7,747 nucleotides of DNA from an uncultured Prevotella sp. (GTDB taxonomy: Bacteria; Bacteroidota; Bacteroidia; Bacteroidales; Bacteroidaceae): NCBI GenBank assembly GCA_900553965.1, contig USFX01000131.1:1-7747 (forward strand). The letters are read 5' to 3'. Each line of letters starts with the position of its first letter. The stretch's first letter is position 1. The notes under the pieces are model-generated. The model had not been told where the DNA came from, ran no database searches, and saw only the letters and a list, made by a program, of their open reading frames with translations. Positions 1 to 6,456 of the stretch are shown here, in pieces. Made by a program: the position numbers and the translations under genes.

Positions 1-1
1 T

Positions 2-307
2 GGGAAAGAGTCTGCGGGCAAGTCAGGAAAGGCGACGCCGGCAGAGGACGCTCCCGTCGACTATAAGAGATATGAAGCGATGGACAACAGGGTCCGCACG
101 GGTGCTTACCGCATTGTCGGCACTTTGGATGTAAGGACAGTGAAACAGGGCGAGACTCTTGAACGTATTTCCAAGCGCACGCTTGGTGAAGGAATGGAAT
201 GCTATGTTGAGGTTTACAACGGACTGGAACGTGGCGCGAAGCTGAAAGCAGGGCAACAGATAAAAATTCCGAAGCTGGTCCTGAAGAAGGCCGCAAGGCG
301 TAAGTAA
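2..307 (+). CDS. C-terminal part of a LysM-domain protein (5' end outside window)
   Basis: The frame is open from the first bases to a TAA at 305-307, so the start lies upstream and the ATG at 80 is probably internal. The visible 101 residues begin with a Gly/Lys/Ala/Pro-rich linker (GKESAGKSGKATPAED) and end in a LysM-like module. That module has the VKQGETLERIS motif, then YVEVYNGLE, then LKAGQQIKIPKL, which is the usual order of a LysM beta-alpha-alpha-beta fold. It closes on a basic tail (KKAARRK). LysM modules bind N-acetylglucosamine-containing glycans such as peptidoglycan. From memory, several Bacteroidales proteins join an HU-like DNA-binding N-terminus to such a C-terminal domain, and the YRIVGT sequence before the module resembles them, but the N-terminus cannot be seen here. 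The gene is separated from the Bat operon by 325 bases with terminator-like structures, so it is probably a separate transcription unit. Confidence 0.75.
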   Translation, partial: GKESAGKSGKATPAEDAPVDYKRYEAMDNRVRTGAYRIVGTLDVRTVKQGETLERISKRTLGEGMECYVEVYNGLERGAKLKAGQQIKIPKLVLKKAARRK

Positions 308-365
308 CCTTTCCGTTCACGGATATGACGTCCGTCCGGAAGATAATCCATGTTTTATCGGATTT

Positions 366-409
366 GCAATCACGGCTGTTCGGGAAAAAGCCCGAATAGC
401 CGTGATTGC
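366..409 (+). terminator. Strong 19-bp hairpin, probable terminator of the LysM gene
   Basis: Arms 366-384 and 391-409 pair over 19 positions with one G-U wobble (378 with 397), around a six-base AAAAAG loop. It sits 58 bases after the stop of the LysM-domain gene. No T tract follows either arm, so it is not a textbook intrinsic terminator. It could end transcription, protect the 3' end of the upstream mRNA, or do both. Confidence 0.55.
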
Positions 410-518
410 GTGTATGAAACGATTGTCGGACTGGCGCGTGCAACCGATATTACGTCGTACTTGTCGTGGTGGAATGGTGGTCATAGCTGGGCGTAATCAC
501 AAAAGTTTCTTAAAATAT

Positions 519-538
519 GGGCATCGTGCCCGTTTTTT
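519..538 (+). terminator. Intrinsic terminator-like hairpin with T6 tract
   Basis: GGGCA (519-523) pairs with TGCCC (527-531) around a three-base TCG loop. It is followed by G and then six T residues (533-538), and an A run (512-515) lies upstream. The shape is that of a short intrinsic terminator on the + strand. It precedes the putative operon promoter at 584-591, so it would shield the operon from read-through, or end a short transcript from 410-518, rather than attenuate the operon itself. Confidence 0.6.
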
Positions 539-557
539 AATATTATTTAGATTGATA

Positions 558-591
558 TTTTCATCTTTCACTTATTTATTGACTATTTTTG
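558..591 (+). promoter_or_regulatory. Candidate Bacteroidetes-type promoter for the Bat operon
   Basis: TATTTTTG at 584-591 matches exactly the TAnnTTTG -7 element of the Bacteroides primary sigma factor. The T-rich TTTTC at 558-562, 21 bases upstream, is an imperfect match to the TTTG -33 element. Transcription would start near 597-600 and leave a leader of about 35 bases before the ATG at 633. The leader is A-rich with no Shine-Dalgarno sequence, which is common in this phylum. Confidence 0.5.
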
Positions 592-632
592 CGCCTAATT
601 TGAAACATGATTAACGTATAAAAGAACATTTT

Positions 633-1628
633 ATGGCAGAAGCTATTGATATTCGGGAACTTAACATACGGATAGAGCAGCAGAGTTCGTTCGTGACCAA
701 TCTCGTAGCCGGAATGGACCGGGTTATTGTAGGACAGAAACATTTGGTTGAATCATTACTTATAGGTATGCTCAGTGACGGACACATCCTGTTGGAAGGT
801 GTGCCGGGACTGGCAAAGACACTTGCGATAAAGACGCTGTCACAGCTTGTCGACGCCAATTACAGCCGTGTTCAGTTCACTCCTGACTTGCTTCCAGCGG
901 ATGTCCTCGGAACAATGATATATTCTCAGAAAGACGAGAAGTTTCAGGTGAAGAAAGGCCCCGTGTTCGCCAACTTCGTGCTGGCGGACGAAATCAACCG
1001 CGCTCCGGCTAAGGTACAGAGCGCGTTGCTGGAAGCCATGCAGGAGAAGCAGGTGACTATTGGCGGTGAGACGTTTCAGCTCCCCAATCCGTTCCTCGTG
1101 ATGGCCACGCAGAACCCGATAGAGCAGGAGGGTACCTATCCGCTGCCGGAGGCACAGGTAGACCGTTTCATGCTGAAGGTTGTCATCGACTATCCCACGC
1201 TGGAGGAGGAGAAGCTGATCATCCGCGGCAATCTCGGCGGCAGCGCGCCGGAAGTGCGCCCCGTAACGACGTCGGAAGAAATACTCAAGGCACGTTCGGT
1301 TGTACGCGAGGTCTATATCGACGAGAAGATAGAGCAGTATATCGCTGACATCGTCTTCGCCACACGCTATCCCGACCGCTATGGCCTGAAGGACATGAAG
1401 AACTATATCTCTTTCGGCGGCAGCCCGCGTGCGAGCATCAATCTGGCCAAGGCTTCACGTGCATACGCATTCATAAAGCGCCGCGGATATGTGGTGCCGG
1501 AGGATGTGCGCGCCGTAGCCCATGATGTGCTCCGCCACCGCATCGGCATGACATACGAGGCTGAGGCAAGTAACATAACAAGCGAAGAAATCGTAAGCAA
1601 GATAATCAATAAGGTTGAAGTGCCCTGA
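633..1628 (+). CDS. MoxR-family AAA+ ATPase
   Basis: A 331-residue AAA+ ATPase of the MoxR family. Visible motifs are Walker A GVPGLAKT (residues 56-63), Walker B FVLADE (115-120) followed by the family signature INRAPAKVQSALLEAMQE, sensor 1 in MATQNP (157-162), the EAQVDRF segment with the likely arginine finger (173-179), and sensor 2 in GGSPRAS (262-268) inside the C-terminal helical lid. All catalytic motifs look intact and the length is typical. No signal peptide or membrane segment is present, so it acts in the cytoplasm. MoxR proteins are thought to act as chaperone-like remodelers of the vWA and DUF58 proteins encoded beside them. It is the first gene after the candidate promoter, and its TGA (1626-1628) overlaps the next start as TGATG, suggesting translational coupling. 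The start at 633 is preceded by an A-rich leader without a clear ribosome binding site. Identity is sure at family level; the exact client is inferred from neighbours. Confidence 0.95.
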   Translation: MAEAIDIRELNIRIEQQSSFVTNLVAGMDRVIVGQKHLVESLLIGMLSDGHILLEGVPGLAKTLAIKTLSQLVDANYSRVQFTPDLLPADVLGTMIYSQKDEKFQVKKGPVFANFVLADEINRAPAKVQSALLEAMQEKQVTIGGETFQLPNPFLVMATQNPIEQEGTYPLPEAQVDRFMLKVVIDYPTLEEEKLIIRGNLGGSAPEVRPVTTSEEILKARSVVREVYIDEKIEQYIADIVFATRYPDRYGLKDMKNYISFGGSPRASINLAKASRAYAFIKRRGYVVPEDVRAVAHDVLRHRIGMTYEAEASNITSEEIVSKIINKVEVP

Positions 1629-2497
1629 TGGATGCTCAGGAAATCATAAAGAAGGTACGGACTGTCGAGATAAAGACCCGGCGGCTGAGTGCCAATATCT
1701 TTGCCGGCCAGTATCATTCGGCTTTCAAGGGCAGGGGTATGGCGTTCAGTGAGGTGCGCGAATATCAGTTCGGTGACGATGTGCGTGACATCGACTGGAA
1801 TGTCACGGCGCGTTTTCACCGGCCCTATGTCAAGGTCTTTGAGGAGGAGCGCGAGCTGACCGTGATGCTGCTGATTGACGTCAGCGGCTCGCTTGATTTC
1901 GGAACCCAGCGTCAGATGAAGTCGGATATGGTCACGGAGATAGCGGCGACGCTCGCGTTCAGTGCCATTCAGAACAACGACAAGATCGGCGTAATCTTCT
2001 TTACGGACAAGATAGAGAAATATATTCCGCCGAAGAAAGGTCGCAAGCACATATTATATATAATACGCGAGATGCTCGATTTCCATCCCGAAAGCAAGGG
2101 AACGGATATGGCGGTGCCGCTGGAATTTCTTTCCAACGTGATAAAGCGACGGGCAACGGTTTTCGTGTTGAGCGACTTCTATGTGCGAAATGATTTCTCA
2201 CAGGCACTGACTATATGCAACCGCAAGCACGACGTCGTGGCCATTCAGGTTTACGACCGGAGGGCAAAGGAACTTCCGGACGTGGGACTGATGAGGGTCG
2301 TGGACGCCGAGACAGGGGCGGAGATGTATATCGACACCAGCAGCAAGAAACTGCGGCAGGCCCACAGGCTCTATTGGACAGGCCGTCAGGCGGAATTGCA
2401 TGAGACGTTTAACAAGAGCAATGTGGATAATGTGAGCATCGCGACGGACGAGGATTATGTGAAGTCGCTGCTCGGATTGTTCAAACAGAGAAGTTAG
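1628..2497 (+). CDS. DUF58 domain protein with vWA-like fold
   Basis: A 289-residue cytoplasmic protein without signal peptide or membrane segment. The DUF58 signature spans about residues 35-62: KGRGMAFSEVREYQFGDDVRDIDW, here given as KGRGMAF, SEVREY and GDDVRDIDW, followed by NVTAR. A vWA-like beta strand leads to LLIDVSGS (81-88), a DxSxS metal-binding motif. VFVLSDF (178-184) supplies the later acidic loop. DUF58 proteins are almost always paired with MoxR ATPases, and this one begins inside the ATPase stop codon, which favours coupled translation and a stable stoichiometry. The likely role is an adaptor or partner through which the ATPase acts on the membrane-bound BatA and BatB; that is inference from gene pairing. 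The next gene starts three bases after its TAG. The C-terminus DEDYVKSLLGLFKQRS resembles other short Bacteroidetes DUF58 proteins of about 290 residues. Confidence 0.93.
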   Translation: MDAQEIIKKVRTVEIKTRRLSANIFAGQYHSAFKGRGMAFSEVREYQFGDDVRDIDWNVTARFHRPYVKVFEEERELTVMLLIDVSGSLDFGTQRQMKSDMVTEIAATLAFSAIQNNDKIGVIFFTDKIEKYIPPKKGRKHILYIIREMLDFHPESKGTDMAVPLEFLSNVIKRRATVFVLSDFYVRNDFSQALTICNRKHDVVAIQVYDRRAKELPDVGLMRVVDAETGAEMYIDTSSKKLRQAHRLYWTGRQAELHETFNKSNVDNVSIATDEDYVKSLLGLFKQRS

Positions 2498-2500
2498 AGA

Positions 2501-3235
2501 ATGAGGAAGATACTGTTCTTTATCATATCGTTGGCCGTAGCACTGCAGGCCGCGGCCAAGGTTTCGGTTGAGGCGCGGATTGACTCTATGGCCATATTCA
2601 TCGGCCAGCAGGTGAATGTCACAGTCTCGGTTGTGGCGGACGCCGGTGCCAATGTCACGTTCCCGAGATTCGAGCCGCGGCAGATGATTACTCCGGGAGT
2701 GGAGGTGCTGGCCATGACGGACATCCCGTCGGAAGAGATGGACGGGAACATGACCTGTTCGCGGAGGGTCTACAGGCTGACGTCGTTTGACGAGCAGCTG
2801 TATTATCTTCCGCCGTTTGCTGTCAAGGTGAACGGCAAGGAATATAAGAGCAAGAGCCTTGCGCTGAAAGTTGTCGGCATCGAAATTGACTCGACAAACG
2901 TCGACTTCTATTTCGGACCAAAGGGTGTGCAGGACAATCCGTTCCAATGGAGCGAATGGGAACCGATATTCTGGCTGAGTTTCGTTCTTCTTCTGCTAAT
3001 CGCTGCGGGTTATTACTTCTATCTCTGTCTGCGCGACAAGAAGCCGATAAAAATCAGTATCAAGGTCGTGAAGAAACTGCTGCCCCATCAGAAGGCCATG
3101 AAGTCCATCGAGGAGATAAAGGCCGGAAAGATGGTTACGTCGGAGAATCACACGTCTGACCGAAACGCTGCGCAAGTATATTCAGGAACGGTATGGTTTC
3201 AATGCTATGGAGATGACCAGCAGCGAAATCATTGA
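2501..3235 (+). pseudogene. BatD-like membrane protein, 5' part of a frameshifted gene
   Basis: Read from the ATG at 2501, the product has a signal peptide (residues 1-19, ALQAAA before K20) and a periplasmic beta-rich region. The stretch VSVEARIDSMAIFIGQQ recalls the BatD opening, with its QVAVG-type start of a beta domain. A membrane helix follows (about 157-177), then a basic cytoplasmic stretch (CLRDKKPIKISIKVVKK). After codon 217 (about 3149-3151) the frame is lost: the last 27 or so residues (TSDRNAAQVYSGTVWFQC...) are low-quality sequence, while the +1 frame continues as TRLTETLRKYIQERYGFNAM. The intact gene would run 2501-3557 and encode about 350 residues. It follows the DUF58 gene by three bases. 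As it stands it would make a membrane-anchored protein lacking its cytoplasmic helical domain. A sequencing or assembly error is the main alternative to true decay. Confidence 0.8.
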
Positions 3236-3557
3236 CCGCCTCATGGCTTCACAGGATGCTAAGGCTCTCGACGAGCTGCGCACGCTGTTCCAGACGGCGG
3301 ACCTCGTCAAGTTTGCCAAGTATTCGACGCTCATCAATGAGAACGACATGAATCTCGTCAACGCCATTGAGTTCATCAATTCGACGAAGATAGAGAATGT
3401 CCCGACTGAAGACGTCGTGAAGCCGCAGCTCTCGGAAGGCGAGAAGCAGACGGTGAAGATGCGTCGCGGACTGAAGATTGTGCTGACCGTTATAACGGTT
3501 GCCGGTCTGGCGATATTTGTCTATGTAGTCTACAACATTGTACTGCTGTTGAGCTGA
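3150..3557 (+). pseudogene. BatD-like membrane protein, 3' part of the frameshifted gene
   Basis: This is the continuation of the 2501 gene in the next frame. From 3150 it reads TRLTETLRKYIQERYGFNAM, then MTSSEIIDRLM, an acidic helical region (ALDELRTLFQTADLVKFAKYS) and, near the C-terminus, a membrane helix (RGLKIVLTVITVAGLAIFVYVVYN). The TETLRKYI, SSEII, LVKFAKY order matches, from memory, the cytoplasmic helical domain at the end of full-length BatD proteins. The first in-frame ATG is at 3207, but coding-quality sequence begins about 19 codons earlier and no ribosome binding site precedes that ATG, so it is unlikely to be a true start. Comparison with remembered homologues suggests a few residues, of the KEYY type, are missing at the junction. 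That would mean a small deletion of 3n+2 bases rather than a one-base slip. The region would be translated only by reinitiation, if at all. Confidence 0.75.
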
Positions 3558-3560
3558 TGA

Positions 3561-3591
3561 CAGGCATAAGCGGTCAAGACCGTGCTTCCTG
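3561..3591 (+). other. Imperfect hairpin in the gap before batA
   Basis: CAGG (3561-3564) pairs with CCTG (3588-3591), AAG (3568-3570) with CTT (3585-3587), and CGGT (3571-3574) with ACCG (3579-3582), with small bulges and a CAAG loop. No T tract follows, so it is not an intrinsic terminator. It lies in the only sizeable gap of the operon (3558-3632), followed by an A-rich leader for batA, and could be an mRNA processing or stability element. I see no TAnnTTTG box here. Confidence 0.35.
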
Positions 3592-3632
3592 TCGGATGAC
3601 ACTATTTAAACGTAAAAGAGAATAAAGCGAAT

Positions 3633-4631
3633 ATGGAATTTGCTAATAAAGGATATCTGTTTCTGCTTCTGCTCATCATACCATATCTGTTGTGGTATGT
3701 CATGTATAGGAAGAAGAGCGAGCCTACCATGCGTATGAGCGACACGTTCGCCTACCGCTATGCGTCAAGAAGCTGGAAGGTGATACTGATGCCTGTGCAG
3801 ATGGTGTTGCGCGTTATCGCTTTCACGCTCATCGTGATAGCCATGGCACGCCCGCAGACACAGAATTCATGGAAGAACAAGTGGGTTGAAGGTATTGACA
3901 TCATGCTGGCGATGGACGTCTCCACCAGTATGCTGGCGGAAGACCTGAAGCCGAACAGAATAGAGGCGGCAAAGCAGGTCGCATCGGAATTTATCGTCGG
4001 AAGACCGAATGACAATATCGGACTGACGATATTTGCCGGCGAGGCATTCACTCAATGTCCGATGACCGTTGACCATGCTTCCCTGCTCAATCTGCTGCAG
4101 AATGTCCGTACGGACATCGCTGCGCGCGGACTGATTCAGGACGGAACGGCAATAGGTATGGGACTTGCCAACGCTGTGAGCCGTCTGAAGGATTCGAAGG
4201 CGAAGAGCAAGGTCGTCATTCTCCTTACGGACGGAAGCAACAACATGGGCGACCTGTCACCAATGACCTCGGCGGAAATAGCCAAGAGCCTTGGTATCCG
4301 TGTCTATACGGTTGCCGTTGGTACGGACAAGTCAGCTCCTTATCCGATGCAGGTGGGCGGTGTCGTTCAGTATGTCAATATGCCTGTGGAGGTTGATACG
4401 AAGACTTTGGAGGAAATTGCAGCCGCAACGGACGGTACGTCCTACCGTGCGACGAACAATTCGGAACTGAAGAATATCTATAAGGAGATAGACAAACTGG
4501 AGAAGTCAAAGATTAACAGCAAGAAATTCAGTAAGAAGTATGATATGTTCCAGCCGTTCGCACTGGCCGCGTTCATCGTTCTGCTGATTGAAGTCCTGCT
4601 GCGAATAACCATATTCAGGAAATTACCATAA
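3633..4631 (+). CDS. batA: BatA, membrane-anchored vWA-domain protein
   Basis: A 332-residue protein with two N-terminal membrane helices (about 7-25 and 55-72), a vWA domain (about 88-285) and a C-terminal membrane helix (about 306-325), the standard BatA/BatB plan. The MIDAS metal site is complete: DVSTS (95-99), the DGTAIG loop threonine (T172) and LLTDGSN with D200. The basic loop between helices 1 and 2 (YRKKSE, and RYASRSWK) suggests it faces the cytoplasm, which puts the vWA domain in the periplasm. BatA is one of the vWA proteins of the Bacteroides aerotolerance operon. It probably binds a partner through its metal site and works with BatB next door, with which it shares the whole architecture, suggesting an old gene duplication. 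It starts 75 bases after the broken BatD-like gene behind an A-rich leader, and nine bases separate it from batB. Telling BatA from BatB rests on gene order and the MEFANKGYLFLL start. Confidence 0.92.
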   Translation: MEFANKGYLFLLLLIIPYLLWYVMYRKKSEPTMRMSDTFAYRYASRSWKVILMPVQMVLRVIAFTLIVIAMARPQTQNSWKNKWVEGIDIMLAMDVSTSMLAEDLKPNRIEAAKQVASEFIVGRPNDNIGLTIFAGEAFTQCPMTVDHASLLNLLQNVRTDIAARGLIQDGTAIGMGLANAVSRLKDSKAKSKVVILLTDGSNNMGDLSPMTSAEIAKSLGIRVYTVAVGTDKSAPYPMQVGGVVQYVNMPVEVDTKTLEEIAAATDGTSYRATNNSELKNIYKEIDKLEKSKINSKKFSKKYDMFQPFALAAFIVLLIEVLLRITIFRKLP

Positions 4632-4640
4632 GAAGTAATC

Positions 4641-6356
4641 ATGTTCAGATTTGAAGATCCAAAATACTTATATCTGTTGGTGCTGATACCCGTATTGGCA
4701 CTGATATACTTTCTCATGATGCGTAGTCAGAGGAGGCGACTGCTTAAATTCGGTGACCCGGAGCTTGTGAAGAGCCTCATGCCTGATGTCTCCCGTTGGC
4801 GGCCGCAGGCAAAGTTCTGTATATTGGAGGTTGCGTTGGCGTTGCTTATCGTCATGTCGGCCCGTCCGCAGATGGGAACGAAGATAACGAACGAGAAGCG
4901 TGTGGGCATTGAGACTATCATCGCGGTGGACATCAGTAACTCCATGAGGGCGGAAGATGTCGAGCCGAGCCGTCTGGACAGAAGCAAGATGATGGTCGAG
5001 AATCTTGTGGACAACTTCACTGACGATAAGATAGGACTGATTGTCTTTGCCGGTGATGCCTTTGTACAGCTCCCGATAACGAGCGATTATGTCTCGGCAA
5101 AGATGTTCCTCGGCAATATAGACCCGTCGATGATGGATGTGCAGGGCACTGATGTCGCTGCGGCAATAAACATGGCGGCCAACAGTTTCACTCAGCAGGA
5201 TGGAGTGGGGAAGGCCATTATCATCATTACTGATGGTGAGAACCACGAGGGCGGAGCCGTTGAGGCCGCCGCAGCAGCAAAGAAGAAGGGCATGAACGTG
5301 TTTGTTCTCGGTGTCGGATCGACAAAAGGCGCTCCAATCCCTGTTCCGGGACGCAACGATTATATGACGGATAACACCGGAAATACCGTTGTCTCGGTGC
5401 TCAATGAGGATATGTGCCGTGAGATTGCGGCTGCCGGTGGTGGCGCTTACATACATGTGGACAACAACAGCAACGCCCAAAAGCAGCTTCGTGCGGAATT
5501 GGACAAGCTCTCGAAAAAAGAGATTGAAAGCAATATATACAGTGATTATGACGAACAGTTTCAGGCTTTCGGTATCATAATCCTCTTATTGTTGATTTTG
5601 GAAATCTGCGTGCTTGAACGCAAGAATCCGCTGCTGAAGAACATCACGTTGTTCGGCGGCGGCCGGAAAACGATGCTGTTGGTATTCGGTCTGATGCTTT
5701 CCGCAGCAGCCGGTGCCCAGACGGATCGTCAGCATATACGTTCCGGAAACAAACAGTTTAATTCCGGCAAGTATGCTGAGGCGGAGATTGAATACCGGAA
5801 GGCTTTGGACAATAATCCGAAGAACCCGCAGGCAATCTACAATCTTGGTAACGCACTTCTTGCTCAGGGCAAGGATTCCGCCGCTGTTGCGCAGTTTGAA
5901 ACGGCTGCGAAACTCGAAACAAGTCCTTTGCGCAAGTCGAAGGCATACCACAATATGGGTGTTGTCTGTCAGAAAGCGCGACTTTATCAGGAAGCTATAA
6001 CAGCATACGAGGAATCTCTGCGTCTCAATCCTGACGATAATGAGACGAGATATAATCTTGCTGTGTGCAAGCGTCAGAAACAGAAGCAAGACCAGCAGAA
6101 TAAGGACAACAAAGATAATAAGGATAAAGACAAGGATAAGCAGGACCAGAATAAGGACAAAAATAAGCAAGACCAAAACAAGGACAAACAGAAGCAGGAA
6201 CCTAAGCAGCCTAAGCCGGAAGACAAGGACAAGATGAGCAAGGAGAATGCAGAACAGTTGCTCAATGCCGCCATGCAGCAGGAGAAGGACACCCAGCGCC
6301 GCATGAAGGAGATTCCGCCGCAACCGGGCAAGCGTAGGTTACAGAAAAATTGGTGA
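4641..6356 (+). CDS. batB/batC: BatB-BatC fusion: membrane vWA protein joined to periplasmic TPR protein
   Basis: A 571-residue protein that covers two genes kept separate in the B. fragilis operon. Residues 1-336 are BatB: membrane helices at about 8-27 and 57-74, a vWA domain with an intact MIDAS (DISNS 97-101, T170 in QGTD, D198 in IITDGEN), and a helix at about 309-325 ending in the BatB-like ERKNPLLKNITLF. A short linker (GGGRKT, 339-344) leads to M345 and a hydrophobic stretch MLLVFGLMLSAAAGAQ that looks like the signal peptide of a former batC, with an AxA-type site before Q360. Three TPR repeats follow (about 362-395, 396-429 and 431-466), then a Lys/Asp/Gln/Asn-rich linker (479-530) and the BatC-type tail MSKENAEQLLNAAMQQ ... 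RRLQKNW. By the positive-inside rule, both the vWA and TPR parts would face the periplasm. The TPR part probably scaffolds BatA, BatB and BatD. The stop is one base before the next ATG. Confidence 0.9.
   Translation: MFRFEDPKYLYLLVLIPVLALIYFLMMRSQRRRLLKFGDPELVKSLMPDVSRWRPQAKFCILEVALALLIVMSARPQMGTKITNEKRVGIETIIAVDISNSMRAEDVEPSRLDRSKMMVENLVDNFTDDKIGLIVFAGDAFVQLPITSDYVSAKMFLGNIDPSMMDVQGTDVAAAINMAANSFTQQDGVGKAIIIITDGENHEGGAVEAAAAAKKKGMNVFVLGVGSTKGAPIPVPGRNDYMTDNTGNTVVSVLNEDMCREIAAAGGGAYIHVDNNSNAQKQLRAELDKLSKKEIESNIYSDYDEQFQAFGIIILLLLILEICVLERKNPLLKNITLFGGGRKTMLLVFGLMLSAAAGAQTDRQHIRSGNKQFNSGKYAEAEIEYRKALDNNPKNPQAIYNLGNALLAQGKDSAAVAQFETAAKLETSPLRKSKAYHNMGVVCQKARLYQEAITAYEESLRLNPDDNETRYNLAVCKRQKQKQDQQNKDNKDNKDKDKDKQDQNKDKNKQDQNKDKQKQEPKQPKPEDKDKMSKENAEQLLNAAMQQEKDTQRRMKEIPPQPGKRRLQKNW
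6138..6191 (+). repeat. 27-base tandem repeat in the BatC low-complexity linker
   Basis: Two adjacent 27-base units (6138-6164 and 6165-6191) encode KQDQNKDKN and KQDQNKDKQ (residues 500-517). They sit inside a longer stretch (about 6075-6230) built almost only from Lys, Asp, Gln and Asn codons. Such hydrophilic linkers are common near the end of BatC proteins, and their length tends to vary by slippage in multiples of three. Confidence 0.7.
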
Positions 6357-6456
6357 TATGAAGAGAGTATATATAATATTTGTATTATGCGCAGTGACGC
6401 TTGTCTCATTGGCTCAGAAGTTTGTGGCGGAAGCTCCGTCGCAGGTTGCTGTCGGT
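6352..6456 (+). repeat. Direct repeat, first copy (batD 5' end)
   Basis: These 105 bases recur at 7643-7747 with 103 identities. The differences are T6404 to C (V16A) and A6408 to G (silent). The repeat starts with GGTGAT just before the batD ATG, taking in the stop codon of the preceding gene, and no clear similarity extends further upstream. The second copy runs off the window, so the true repeat length is unknown. Confidence 0.9.

Larger units (their letters stand above)
308..632. other. Non-coding intergenic region upstream of the Bat operon
   Basis: This 325-base gap contains a long hairpin (366-409), a short hairpin with a T tract (519-538) and a TAnnTTTG promoter-like box (584-591). 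I see no convincing gene. The one open stretch on the + strand (402-614) starts in the hairpin arm, runs through the T tract and promoter, and encodes nothing recognisable. Bases 410-512 show no clear structure. The last 95 bases are strongly A/T-rich, as expected for a Bacteroidetes promoter and leader. Confidence 0.7.

Noticed and set aside
402..614. 70-codon open stretch on the + strand between the LysM gene and the ATPase
   Set aside because: It begins in a hairpin arm, crosses a T-tract terminator and the promoter-like box, and shows no family resemblance or ribosome binding site.
1403..2947. Long open stretches on the - strand opposite the ATPase, DUF58 and BatD-like genes (for example 1403-2050 and 2198-2947)
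   Set aside because: They lie antisense to strongly supported genes, have Arg/His/Leu-rich shadow composition and no recognisable motifs.
3130..3160. Programmed ribosomal frameshift in the BatD-like gene
   Set aside because: There is no slippery heptamer or downstream structure that I can see, and residues appear to be missing at the junction, which favours a deletion or sequence error.
3207..3557. A separate small gene starting at ATG 3207
   Set aside because: Coding-quality sequence in that frame continues upstream to about 3150 and no ribosome binding site precedes 3207, so it is the tail of the frameshifted gene.
4668..6323. Long - strand open stretches opposite batB/batC (4668-5480 and 5586-6323), the latter with apparent hydrophobic LVLVLLIFVL runs
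   Set aside because: The hydrophobic runs are the reverse complement of the Lys/Asp/Gln/Asn linker codons and not a real membrane protein.
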